Shown here piece by piece: positions 34,091 through 43,020 of a DNA stretch of 64,000 nt. The translations under genes and the position numbers were made by a program. Position 1 is the stretch's first letter, and every line of letters starts with the position of its first letter. Below the pieces are notes generated by a model that was not told where the DNA came from, ran no database searches, and saw nothing but the letters and a program-made list of their open reading frames with translations. The DNA comes from Candidatus Brocadia pituitae (lineage in GTDB: Bacteria; Planctomycetota; Brocadiia; Brocadiales; Brocadiaceae): positions 3,790,613 through 3,854,612 of the forward strand of contig AP021856.1 of assembly GCA_017347445.1 (NCBI GenBank). The letters are read 5' to 3'.

Positions 34091-36910
34091 TTACCCCTCT
34101 CCCCACACATCCGAAATAATCATTTCAATACGCCGTTCTGCCGCCTGCCGCAAGAGCCGCACACCTTCCAATGCCTCCATTTCTCTATCAAGTTTGGCAA
34201 CGATTTCTTGTTGGACAGGAAGAGGCGCGAGAGGATATGGAAATTCCATCAAGAACTTTTCTGGTACCCTTTTATGCCCTGATGCTCCAGTCATACTTTC
34301 TCTTGCCCGATCTCTAAAATATTTAGTTCTTAATAAATAAAAAATATACCTCGGAAGTACTTTGTTAGACTTTGCTCTAAGAACATGTAATTCAGTAGTA
34401 CCAAAACCAATTCCATTACATAAATTTTTAGCAATTACAATTTTTCCATTTTCCATACATGGAGTTATCTTAGCAAACAAAACGTCATTCTCTGCAAAAA
34501 AGGTGTATCCTTTTTTAACATCTTTTAATGGTTTTGTAACATAGTTTTTAATTTTACCAGAAATTTCGTCAATAGCATCCATTGGAATAAAACTAACTAA
34601 TGTGCCATCATCTAATTCAAGATAGTCTCGAACTGGATTAAGTTCTGCAAAATCACTTATATGCATTGTTTGAAAATCTTTAAAAATATCGAAAGTGACT
34701 TCCCAACTTTCCTCAATCCTCTTCGCAGCCTCTATGAGTGTCTTTTGACTTTCGATTTTTTCGACAATTTCGTTTTGAACTTCTAATGGCGGGAGGGGGA
34801 TTTTGATATTCAAAAAATCAGTAGACCGTATTGCTGCGTAACTGGTAGTTCCTCTCACATAAGTGCGAACCTGATCTTCAATAACTTTACTTGTGAGGAC
34901 AACGCTTAAATATGCAGGCAATAACTCGCTTTGATTAATAGAGTAAATATAGTAATGCGAACTGACTATTGCCCCGTCACATTCGGAGGGGATTATTCCG
35001 TAACCACCATTTTTAGCATCAATTTCAGCTACGAGTAGTTGGTTTGCCTTGACGATCTGCTGTTTCTTTGTCTTTATGTCCCGTCCAAAAATGGATTCTC
35101 TGAAAACAATCCCTTGTCCATGTAATTTGCAAGTGACAAGCTTATATTCTTGATCATCCTCTATTTCAACAAAGCCGTTCTGTAAGGTTAACAATCTACC
35201 AAGTTCTTGTTTTGGGTATTGATGATCGCTTTTTAATATGGTGTTAAGGGCATTTAGTAGTTCATTGCTTTTCAAAGTTTCTTCCGGCTGTTTATGCAGA
35301 TACTCCTTGGCAATATCCATCTGTAAGGCATTTTGCGGGTCAAATGAAGCAAGGATTTTCAGAGCGGTTTTGGGATCGGCGGTTTTGAGTTCCTGATATC
35401 TTTTCTCTATGCTTAAGCCTTGAGATTCTTCGCTTCGCTCAGAATGACAATGTGGGAGTTGCTCAGAATGCGCGGCTTGGTCGGAATGTGAGATTTGCTC
35501 AGGGTGTGGAATTTGCTTGGAATGAGAAATGGTGAAAGAATGACATACAGATTTCCATTCTTTTATCTGTTCTTCACTTAGATTACTGCGGTAGTTTTGC
35601 AGGTTGAAATGATACGAATTGGCCTTTTCGATGGCCTTGGCAATTTCGTTGTCAACCTGCGATTCTACCACATTATCAAACTGCCAGAGTTTTTCGTCAT
35701 ACATCGCCTTGCTCAATTTGCCTTTGGCAAGTTTTTCATCAAGACCGGCAAGGAGCCTTTCGCGTTTTGCCTTGTTTTTTTCTGTAAATCTTTCATTAAC
35801 TTCTTTTTTAATACGCTCCGCAAGGCGCGGATCAAGCGTTTCAATCCATGCTTTGGGAATACAAAAACTATGCCTTGTGTCTTTTGGTCTTTTACCCTGC
35901 TTAATCTCCTTGAAAATCTCCAAGAGTTGAGGAATCTGGCTCCCCTCAATCGGTTTGCGGTTCGTTCCCATCGAGAAGCCGTCGTTTTCTATTTTGTAAT
36001 ACCAGACAAATCTTGTCCCGGCAGGCTGTAAGCCGGGATCGGTAGATGAACCTTTTTCAAAATACAAGATTGAGGTCTTGGCGCCCTGGCCGCCCTTCGA
36101 CACAAACACACCTTGCGGAAGGCTGATGACAGCCCGCAAGTTCGCCTCGTTTAACAATAGTTTTCTCAGGGCGCAGGCGCTGTTCTGCCCCCATGTTAAA
36201 AACCCTTCTGACACAACCACAGCGCATCGTCCACCTTGCCTCAAGAGATCAAACATGAGTTTAACAAAGAGGATCGTGGTTTCAGATTCTTTGGAGTAAT
36301 CTTCCCATACATTTGGATACGCCGGCTGGTCGCGTTCCGCGCCAAAGGGGGGATTAGCAATTACTACGCTTTTACTACCGACATCGCTTGAGGGGTCATA
36401 CATTTTCAGGCTGTCGCCCTGGACGATATTGTGCGGATTGAGTCCGCGGATATACATATTCACCGCCGCCATCTTTCTGATACGGCCCTGATATTCAATA
36501 CCACCAATGCCCGCGCGGTAAAATTGATTTGCAATATGCTCAGGCGGGAATCGTCTTGTTTTTCTTGCCTTCTCAATAACGTATTCGTAGGCGTTAAAAA
36601 GAAATCCGGACGTGCCGCAGGCAGGGTCAAAGATAATATCGGTAAAATCGGGGTCAACCATCTCCACCATCATTTTGCGGATGTGGTCTGGTGTCCTATA
36701 CAGCCCTAAATCTTTTGTGCCCCCGGTTTCCGACAGCGCCGATTCGATAGCGTCGCCCAGGAGATCGGTTTTTAAAACCCATTGTTCGTCAATCTCGTTC
36801 ACCAGTCCGATAACTTCTGCAATCACGCCGCCTTTGACGTTGTTGGTAAAGTTTGAGTTGGCAAATACTTCCTCCATGAGGACAAGCTGATCCTGCATCT
36901 TGGTTGGCAT
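34091..36910 (-). CDS. hsdM: Type I restriction: HsdM methylase fused to HsdS specificity subunit
   Basis: 939 residues. The N6-adenine methylase has FDPACGTSGF (94-103, AdoMet motif I) and NPPFG (186-190, motif IV). A linker of about residues 425-560 leads to an HsdS region with two target-recognition domains, each followed by a conserved helix (PLPPLEVQNEIVEKIESQ and PLPVQQEIVAKLDREM). Fusion of M and S in one chain is uncommon. The methylase N-terminal helical domain is in another frame at 36922-37236. ATG 36910 lies inside the conserved methylase, so alone it would give an N-truncated enzyme. HsdR is upstream in the same operon. Confidence 0.85.
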   Translation of the reverse strand: MPTKMQDQLVLMEEVFANSNFTNNVKGGVIAEVIGLVNEIDEQWVLKTDLLGDAIESALSETGGTKDLGLYRTPDHIRKMMVEMVDPDFTDIIFDPACGTSGFLFNAYEYVIEKARKTRRFPPEHIANQFYRAGIGGIEYQGRIRKMAAVNMYIRGLNPHNIVQGDSLKMYDPSSDVGSKSVVIANPPFGAERDQPAYPNVWEDYSKESETTILFVKLMFDLLRQGGRCAVVVSEGFLTWGQNSACALRKLLLNEANLRAVISLPQGVFVSKGGQGAKTSILYFEKGSSTDPGLQPAGTRFVWYYKIENDGFSMGTNRKPIEGSQIPQLLEIFKEIKQGKRPKDTRHSFCIPKAWIETLDPRLAERIKKEVNERFTEKNKAKRERLLAGLDEKLAKGKLSKAMYDEKLWQFDNVVESQVDNEIAKAIEKANSYHFNLQNYRSNLSEEQIKEWKSVCHSFTISHSKQIPHPEQISHSDQAAHSEQLPHCHSERSEESQGLSIEKRYQELKTADPKTALKILASFDPQNALQMDIAKEYLHKQPEETLKSNELLNALNTILKSDHQYPKQELGRLLTLQNGFVEIEDDQEYKLVTCKLHGQGIVFRESIFGRDIKTKKQQIVKANQLLVAEIDAKNGGYGIIPSECDGAIVSSHYYIYSINQSELLPAYLSVVLTSKVIEDQVRTYVRGTTSYAAIRSTDFLNIKIPLPPLEVQNEIVEKIESQKTLIEAAKRIEESWEVTFDIFKDFQTMHISDFAELNPVRDYLELDDGTLVSFIPMDAIDEISGKIKNYVTKPLKDVKKGYTFFAENDVLFAKITPCMENGKIVIAKNLCNGIGFGTTELHVLRAKSNKVLPRYIFYLLRTKYFRDRARESMTGASGHKRVPEKFLMEFPYPLAPLPVQQEIVAKLDREMEALEGVRLLRQAAERRIEMIISDVWGEG
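35417..35542 (-). repeat. In-frame repeat insertion in the HsdMS linker
   Basis: Residues 457-498 read as degenerate short repeats (ISHSKQIPHPEQISHSDQ, then CHSERSEES). CHSERSEES is the translation of a widespread palindromic intergenic repeat (GATTCTTCGCTTCGCTCAGA on the plus strand). The insertion keeps the frame and lies between the methylase and specificity parts. Confidence 0.6.
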
Positions 36911-36921
36911 ATTGCCGCTTA

Positions 36922-37236
36922 TTACCTGTCTGGCTTTGGTAAGGATGGAGGCGTAAAACGGAAAATGTTTTTGTTAAGTTCTGATAATACCTGATCGCCC
37001 GTGAGAGAAAGGAGGTGAGAAAACAGGAGGCGATAGTTTTCACCTTCAAAAAGCCTTCGCAAGGGAGTAAATGTTTCATCCTGCTTGAGTTTGGCTTCAA
37101 AGATACGAAGCAGGAGAAGTTCAATAATATACTCCACGCGTTCAATCGGAGTGCCGGCAGGACGCAGCTTATTATGCAGGCGTTTGAGGATGTTATTTGT
37201 TTCGCTGTCTGCGTAATGAACGGTTGATCTTCCCAT
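36922..37236 (-). CDS. HsdM N-terminal domain, separated by a frameshift
   Basis: 104 residues: MGRSTVHYADSETNNILKRL and ERVEYIIELLLLRIFEAKLK are the HsdM N-terminal helical domain. After LNKN the frame goes off. One extra A in the run of five A (T run at 36968-36972) would continue as HFPFYASILTKARQVISGN straight into MPTKMQDQ of the methylase. So 34091-37236 is probably one gene of about 1050 codons in the parent or in the true sequence. Confidence 0.7.
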   Translation of the reverse strand: MGRSTVHYADSETNNILKRLHNKLRPAGTPIERVEYIIELLLLRIFEAKLKQDETFTPLRRLFEGENYRLLFSHLLSLTGDQVLSELNKNIFRFTPPSLPKPDR

Positions 37237-37239
37237 ATA

Positions 37240-38070
37240 TTATTCGCTATCCAATAGCCTTTTATTCTCAGGATTTTTCAGATAATTTTCTTTAGTTGAA
37301 ATGGATCTGCCAAGCTTTTTCTCAAGCTCTTTTTTTGCATTTCCAGCTATCTTTCCACCGACTTCTGCATCTTCCTTCAATTTTTTCATTCCTTTTGAAT
37401 CCTCGTTTCTATGAATTTCCGTTGTTGATCTTTCACCAAGCATAGTAAAAATAATCTCAAGATCGTTCATGTGATCTCGTAAATTTTCTCGTTTTAAGCT
37501 TTTGAATTTTTTATATTCGCCGGGCGTCATTCCAAAAGTCGCTTTAGAAATTTCCGCCGTTAATATTTCATAGTCCTTTTGCTCTTTCGCTCCTCGTTTT
37601 TGCCATTCATCAGTCAGTTCTTCCCGAATAGCAATACCCCGCATCCGTTTTTCAATCCAGTCATCGGAATAGCCTTTGAGTTTATAAAGCATTCTGGTTC
37701 TTTTTGTGGCGAGTTCCGGATTTTCTATTTCCTGCACTCTTTCATAACCAACTTTGGCGAGCCAGCGTTTGAATGGCTCGGCTTTTGGAGAGGGGATGGA
37801 CTGGATGATGCGGAAAATGCCCTCTGTGTTGGCGCAGTCAGTCTCGTATTTTTTGCCGTCGGCGGCAGCCAATTTCAGTCCGTGACAAAATGTCACGACC
37901 TCACTTTTTTCTTCCTTCAGCCTTTGTTTCAATTTTCTCCAATATGCTCCAGCATCAGTACTGTCCGTAAGAACCTCACATATATCCACAACCGAAAACC
38001 ACCACTCATTTTGATAAATAGTTTTCCTGATTTTTTTGCCTTTAAATAAGGCGATTTTTGTAGTTTCCAT
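37240..38070 (-). CDS. DinD/BRO-N family protein in the restriction operon
   Basis: 276 residues. The N-terminal BRO domain (KKIRKTIYQNEWWFSVVDIC, GIFRIIQSIPSPKAEPFKRW) is followed by a DinD-type C-terminal part (EILTAEISKATFGMTPGEYK, GGKIAGNAKKELEKKLGRSI). DinD-like proteins occur between hsd genes and are linked to DNA damage and RecA control in E. coli; the role here is inferred. It starts 3 bp after hsdR and ends 3 bp before the HsdM N-terminal piece. Confidence 0.75.
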   Translation of the reverse strand: METTKIALFKGKKIRKTIYQNEWWFSVVDICEVLTDSTDAGAYWRKLKQRLKEEKSEVVTFCHGLKLAAADGKKYETDCANTEGIFRIIQSIPSPKAEPFKRWLAKVGYERVQEIENPELATKRTRMLYKLKGYSDDWIEKRMRGIAIREELTDEWQKRGAKEQKDYEILTAEISKATFGMTPGEYKKFKSLKRENLRDHMNDLEIIFTMLGERSTTEIHRNEDSKGMKKLKEDAEVGGKIAGNAKKELEKKLGRSISTKENYLKNPENKRLLDSE

Positions 38071-38073
38071 TTT

Positions 38074-40440
38074 TTATACCCTAAAAGTAGTTTGTAGTTC
38101 CTCAAAAACTTGAGGCAATCGGTTATCAAACTTTTGATTGACTTCCTGGTAATCTGCCCCGATTATGCGCATATAAACGGGATTATCAAATATTTCCTGT
38201 GCAGTGATCCGCCTTTTTTGCGTAATGTTTTCTGCGAAAATGTCTTTTATATCCTGCAGAATATGTATTTGATCATCGTTAAAGCTGTACGTCTTCAAAT
38301 ACGAATCAAATCCGTGCTCGATCCTCTCTTTCGGAGTGGGGATTTTCTTAATCTTTAAGGCGTGAAGGAAGAAATCCCAAATTGAGCCCTGTTTAAAATC
38401 ATACATTTTCTGGAGTTGTCCTTCATCAAGATATACTTCAGGCTTTTTGGCCCAGTCCTTAATCGTTTCCACATCATCCGCGCTTGGTTCATACTCTTTG
38501 TCTCTCTCAGCCTTTTTCTTTATTTCAACAATCTCCGGCTTATCTGCCTTTTCCAGTTCTTCTTCAAACAAAGACCGGGCCTTTTCAATGGGGATATTGT
38601 CAATTACCTGGATTTTATCGCCGTGCAGATACACGCGCTGGATAAGATGGGCGGGGTCTGGATTATCAATGATAAACCATTCACCTTTTGGTTCATGTAC
38701 TCCACCATCCCCACCGCCTTTTCCATGAACGACCTTTATATTTGGTTTTGGCGTTCCCTTCCCATTATCCTCCATAGCGGCACATAGACCAACGAAATCA
38801 AGGACTTTAAAACTGAATTTGCCTGATTTTGGATCAAGACGGGTACCGCGGCCAAGCATTTGAACATATTTGCCAACGGATTTAGTCAGCGCGGCAAAGG
38901 AAATATACCGAACGCAGGGGATATCCACGCCAGTACCCATGATGTCAACCGAAACTGCTATAAAAGGCTTGTGATGAATGTCCTTAAACCACTTTTTGAA
39001 GGTTGCATTGAGGTCATTATTGTCGGAGATAATTGCCTCGGCATAGCGCGGGCTGGCTTCATCTTCAGGTGTGGCAAAAACCTTGTTGAGCGCTTTGGTG
39101 AGCATGATACAGTGAGCTTGGCTAACGCCAAACAAAAGAACCTTTTCGCCGTATTCGGTATGGGCTTTTATCTCTTCGGCGATGCGCAGGCATCTGTCTT
39201 CAGAAATGTATTTGCGCTCCAACTGTTCAATCATCAGCTTTTTCTGTTGATCCAGTTCAATTCTTCTTCTTTCGTCGGGATCAAGGACATAACTAAACTC
39301 AACGCCCTTTTCGCGTGCTAACTTGGTAAGTTCAGTTTCAATTGATAAAACCCGATAGGGCGCTAAAAATTCTTCGTCAATGCCGCGCGTCAGATCAAAC
39401 TGATAGTCCGGCTCGCCGGTTTCGCACCCAAAGAGCTTATAGGTATCCAAGATGGCAAGATCTTCTTCTGAAATGTCTTTTCCTTTTGCTGCGATTGCCT
39501 TCCGTGGAGTGGCGGTTAGCCCGATACGCGGGCAAAGAAAATGATCAAAGATGAGCTTTCTGTTGATATTGATAGACCTGTGGCATTCGTCCACAATGAC
39601 CAGGTCATAAAAAGAGCTTGGAATATTTTGGTAGATATTTTCCAGGGTGTCTATGACGACTATGTGAATTTGTGCATTCTTGTATTGGCGATAATTTGAC
39701 GAAGTGATTCGCACGGACGAAAACTCTTTGCTAATGAGAGAAAAACCATCATGAAGCGCCTGGTCTGCAAGCATAATGCGGTCAACCACGAAAAGCACTC
39801 GTCTAGCCATATTGTATTCAAGGATGGCTTTAACGAAGGCAACCATTGTCCGGGTTTTTCCAAGACCCGTGGCCATGTGCACCAGCATTTTTTGTTTGCC
39901 TTCCCTGAATTTACGCAAGAGTGTTTCAATGCACTCGACTTGATAGTATGTTTCTTTCCCGCAACTTGGATTAATACCTCCGGCAATTGTTTTGTCAATA
40001 CATACTTCCCGATTAAGGTTTATTTTTTTGGCTTGCTCGATTTTTAACCGCATTTCTTCAAGCGACATGAAACTATTGACTTGCCGAAACTCGCCTGCAT
40101 TAAGACCCTTCCATTCGGTATCATAAAACAGAGTTCTTTCGGGCGAACAGGCATATAAAAAGCGGGGTTTTAAAACTGCTGCGTAAAGCGTGCGGAGTTT
40201 GGTAAGCGCCTTTTTCTCGTCTTCAAACTTGTTCTCAAATACGGCCAGGATGTTGCTGTTGAGGTCCGTCAGGGTAATATCCGGCTTGATGCTCTTTTTA
40301 CCTTCAAATATTTTCTGTTGTTCCGGGGTTAAACTGTACTCTTGCTGATACAGCAAGGTATCTCCCGGCTTCCAATGGAGTTTTTCCAAATCTTTAATGA
40401 CTTTTAGATCGGTATCTGTTGCTTCGTTGATTCCTGGCAT
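38074..40440 (-). CDS. hsdR: Type I restriction endonuclease subunit R
   Basis: 788 residues, EcoEI-like. PD-(D/E)XK nuclease at the N-terminus with Asp54 (KPDITL) and Glu69-x-Lys71 (AVFENK). The motor has MATGLGKTRT (Walker A), IVDECHRSI (DECH box), GLTATPRKAI and the second lobe with VDIMGTGVDIPC and QMLGRGTRLD. The C-terminal helical region binds the methylase. The frame is intact. First gene of the operon; the 236 bp upstream contain a dispersed repeat and a palindrome but no clear promoter. Confidence 0.92.
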   Translation of the reverse strand: MPGINEATDTDLKVIKDLEKLHWKPGDTLLYQQEYSLTPEQQKIFEGKKSIKPDITLTDLNSNILAVFENKFEDEKKALTKLRTLYAAVLKPRFLYACSPERTLFYDTEWKGLNAGEFRQVNSFMSLEEMRLKIEQAKKINLNREVCIDKTIAGGINPSCGKETYYQVECIETLLRKFREGKQKMLVHMATGLGKTRTMVAFVKAILEYNMARRVLFVVDRIMLADQALHDGFSLISKEFSSVRITSSNYRQYKNAQIHIVVIDTLENIYQNIPSSFYDLVIVDECHRSININRKLIFDHFLCPRIGLTATPRKAIAAKGKDISEEDLAILDTYKLFGCETGEPDYQFDLTRGIDEEFLAPYRVLSIETELTKLAREKGVEFSYVLDPDERRRIELDQQKKLMIEQLERKYISEDRCLRIAEEIKAHTEYGEKVLLFGVSQAHCIMLTKALNKVFATPEDEASPRYAEAIISDNNDLNATFKKWFKDIHHKPFIAVSVDIMGTGVDIPCVRYISFAALTKSVGKYVQMLGRGTRLDPKSGKFSFKVLDFVGLCAAMEDNGKGTPKPNIKVVHGKGGGDGGVHEPKGEWFIIDNPDPAHLIQRVYLHGDKIQVIDNIPIEKARSLFEEELEKADKPEIVEIKKKAERDKEYEPSADDVETIKDWAKKPEVYLDEGQLQKMYDFKQGSIWDFFLHALKIKKIPTPKERIEHGFDSYLKTYSFNDDQIHILQDIKDIFAENITQKRRITAQEIFDNPVYMRIIGADYQEVNQKFDNRLPQVFEELQTTFRV

Positions 40441-40511
40441 ATTAACAAGCAGTAACTATTATCCCAATTCAATCTCAGGTGGCAAGGACGGCAATAGCGG
40501 TTTGATTAAAG

Positions 40512-40590
40512 TAACAATTTAGTTTTTTGAAAAGCAATATCCATGTATCATCGACATTACGGTAGGGGCAGGTTTCAAACCTGCCCCTAC
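40512..40590. repeat. Half MITE-like repeat with perfect palindrome
   Basis: TAACAATTTAGTTTTTTGAA (40512-40531) is the terminal arm of the element at 42864-43011. It is followed by a perfect palindrome with 14-bp arms (GTAGGGGCAGGTTT, 40562-40590). The other arm is missing. Confidence 0.55.
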
Positions 40591-40676
40591 ATAACGACTC
40601 AACATTATTTGTAAAAAAGTAATGAACGAATAGTATGACTGAACATTAAATTCAGTCTATTACAATAATCGATACT

Positions 40677-41573
40677 TTATGTCTTACACCACTGGGTTAC
40701 ATCCCGCTTTAACAGTCCGCTTAATCGTTCCACCTCTGGTGCAAATTCTGCCTGGAGCTTGCTCCTGAGCCCTGCATCCATCGGTGGCCGGGACTCATAT
40801 TTTCTGTTGAACGACGTAAGGTTTTTAACCAATTTCTGGTGGAGCGGAACAGACACAAACAACCTGCCGAACGACTTGACAATCTGGGGGGGATTTTGCA
40901 AAAAATTCCGCAATGCATTACTCCGCACACGCTTATTGGGATTAATGGCTTTAAACTCCGGGCGAAAATCCTCAGTTACGCCTAAGAATCGAAGACATTC
41001 CCGGTAGGCGCCGGCGACATTGCTTTTAAAATCATCGTAAATAATGACATGTACATTCTCCCTTCCAAAAACATCGAAATACCTCCGTACTTGATCAGTA
41101 TATTTCGCGGTTTCTTTGTAAAAGAGACTTTCAACAAAATGGACATAGGGCGGTATGCGGAATCCCCGCTTTCTGTCCTCTTCGGCATTGATGGCTTCTT
41201 CAAAACATGCGATATCTTCATTGCCATTATAGAGAAATTGGCTGTGTTGGGAATAAAGCATATCCACGGGGTTTCTTAGCATAATGATAATGCCCGCAGA
41301 AGGTGAGAATTCTTTAATCTCGGCAGCCGCCTTTTTCGAATAAAGATACCAGACAGAGGATTCACCTATGCGCCTCTCATCTTTTGCTTCTGAAAATAAA
41401 GCAAGATATAGTTCTCTGTCTCTGATGAACTTTGGAGAATTAAAATCGGTGCCAAAAAAGTGGGATTCCTTTTTCTCCGGCATAAAAATCTCCGGATGTT
41501 GTTTGAGATATATGTACATGGCGGTTGTCCCGCTTTTGGGTGCGCCGACAATGAAGAAGTCTGGTATTCTCAT
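40677..41573 (-). CDS. PAPS-dependent sulfotransferase
   Basis: 298 residues. The PAPS 5'-phosphosulfate loop GAPKSGTT (10-17) and the 3'-phosphate motif region LRNPVDMLYSQ identify a heparan/chondroitin-type sulfotransferase fold. It probably sulfates a glycan or lipid sugar; no signal peptide, so it acts in the cytoplasm. A close paralogue is at 43021-43920. Confidence 0.85.
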   Translation of the reverse strand: MRIPDFFIVGAPKSGTTAMYIYLKQHPEIFMPEKKESHFFGTDFNSPKFIRDRELYLALFSEAKDERRIGESSVWYLYSKKAAAEIKEFSPSAGIIIMLRNPVDMLYSQHSQFLYNGNEDIACFEEAINAEEDRKRGFRIPPYVHFVESLFYKETAKYTDQVRRYFDVFGRENVHVIIYDDFKSNVAGAYRECLRFLGVTEDFRPEFKAINPNKRVRSNALRNFLQNPPQIVKSFGRLFVSVPLHQKLVKNLTSFNRKYESRPPMDAGLRSKLQAEFAPEVERLSGLLKRDVTQWCKT

Positions 41574-41668
41574 ATGATTTCATTCTGCCGTATAAATACG
41601 TAACACAAATTTCACTGGCGGAATCATCTGTTATCGGTTCCATAACTATTCAACTTATTCCGTTTAAG

Positions 41669-41698
41669 TCCCCATTAATAAAGGGGGATTCAGGGGGT
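41669..41698. repeat. Intergenic G/C-run repeat
   Basis: CCCCATTAATAAAGGGGG followed by ATTCAGGGGG. Related motifs lie at 48735-48752 (CCCCCCGTAAACTGGGGG) and 50598-50630 (CCCCCTTTACTAAGGGGG). All sit between genes and can form hairpins. Confidence 0.45.
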
Positions 41699-41761
41699 TG
41701 TGTTTTTTTCTGGATATTTTTGTGAATCCTCTCGCCAAAACACGATGTTAACCCACTGCAC

Positions 41762-42658
41762 CTAAATATCGACAACAAACCCTAATGCCCTTACTGCCTC
41801 AATTTCGTCTTTCGTAAATACAGACATATCGTAACTTTTATAACGCCCTGCTGATGGGGGAAATTGAGGCAATTTCTCTAGTTTATCCATATTTACGCCG
41901 TGAGTATTCAGCCCAAGAAAATTCATGATCGATTCTATTTCACGCCTTGGATGTAAGCATAACGTATCAAAATTGACAACGAAAAATCTCTTACCGAGGA
42001 GTTTTTGACCAAGGGTAATCACCCTTCTATTTGCTTCAATCCAGTACTTTAGTGACCGCCTGGGAAGCGGGATTGATGTATCATATACAGGGATTCCAAG
42101 CATGGCGCCCCAGTTGTACAGCTGGGATTGGTTCCTGCTGTATGCCATATCTATTCCGTGCCGTATAAGATGTATATACTTTAGATGGTGAAAATGTTTG
42201 ATAAGATATTCAAGATAAATATGGGTATTGGGTTCTTTCCAACCCCAGCCATGGTATTTGGAACAGTCGATGTTTTTTGGGCGGAACATAGTTATAGCCC
42301 TCTTTATGGGCCAGAAACCACGACCGGAACCCAGATAATCATGTCCTGTGAACATTGTGTCAACCATTGCTCGTGCTATAAAACCGGATTCTGCATAGGG
42401 CGGTTTTAAGCCCGTCATCATGATCTTTTCAAAGATGCTCAGGCCTTTGAAGATGTGCGATTCCTTCCTTCCTCTATTTTTTAAAAACCACCGTGGCCTT
42501 TTCAGCAGCAGGGTAAACCATAAATTATCGTGGGCGGAGTTTAAATCCCTTCCCAGATAAAAACCGAGTTGTAATAAAATCTCCGCAGCGACCCTCGTGC
42601 CACTGCCACCAACGCCCCCAATTGTAATTGGCCCCGGCCAGTTTAGTTCATAACTCAT
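41762..42658 (-). CDS. Sulfotransferase-family protein, divergent
   Basis: 298 residues. A glycine-rich loop GGVGGSGTR (14-22) stands where the PAPS loop occurs, and IHLIRHGIDMAYSRNQSQL resembles the 3'-phosphate motif. It differs clearly from the paralogous pair on either side. Substrate unknown; the glycan locus suggests sugar sulfation. Confidence 0.7.
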   Translation of the reverse strand: MSYELNWPGPITIGGVGGSGTRVAAEILLQLGFYLGRDLNSAHDNLWFTLLLKRPRWFLKNRGRKESHIFKGLSIFEKIMMTGLKPPYAESGFIARAMVDTMFTGHDYLGSGRGFWPIKRAITMFRPKNIDCSKYHGWGWKEPNTHIYLEYLIKHFHHLKYIHLIRHGIDMAYSRNQSQLYNWGAMLGIPVYDTSIPLPRRSLKYWIEANRRVITLGQKLLGKRFFVVNFDTLCLHPRREIESIMNFLGLNTHGVNMDKLEKLPQFPPSAGRYKSYDMSVFTKDEIEAVRALGFVVDI

Positions 42659-42863
42659 ACCACATTGTGCATCATAAAAATAGTGCTATAAAGCATTGTT
42701 ACCGTGTAAAATCTTTCTTTTTTCAGAAGTTTTTTACAATCCCATTTACCCCCGCGGTAGGTCAACCGCCTCGGTTGACATCATAATGACAAGCGGGGAC
42801 GCTTGTCCTGCCGTTAGAAGGGATTTAGCTGAGGCTTTGCTGCTCTATGGAATTAAAAAAGCA

Positions 42864-43011
42864 TAACAATTTAGTTTTTTGAAAATTTTCAATAATTGCA
42901 ATATTTGTCGTACAGGGTAGGGGCGAAGCATTTGCCCGTTTTGACATAAATGCGTTCATGACAATTATAGCAAATGCTTCGCCCCTACTTTTTCAAAAAA
43001 CTAAATTGTTA
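42864..43011. repeat. MITE-like element with nested inverted repeats
   Basis: About 148 bp in a gap of 361 bp. The outer arms TAACAATTTAGTTTTTTGAA (42864-42883) are matched by their complement at 42992-43011. The inner perfect 19-bp arms are GTAGGGGCGAAGCATTTGC (42917-42935) and its complement (42970-42988). No ORF. The rest of the gap (42659-42863) shows a further GC-rich imperfect inverted stretch but no gene. Confidence 0.7.
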
Positions 43012-43020
43012 CAAAAAAGC

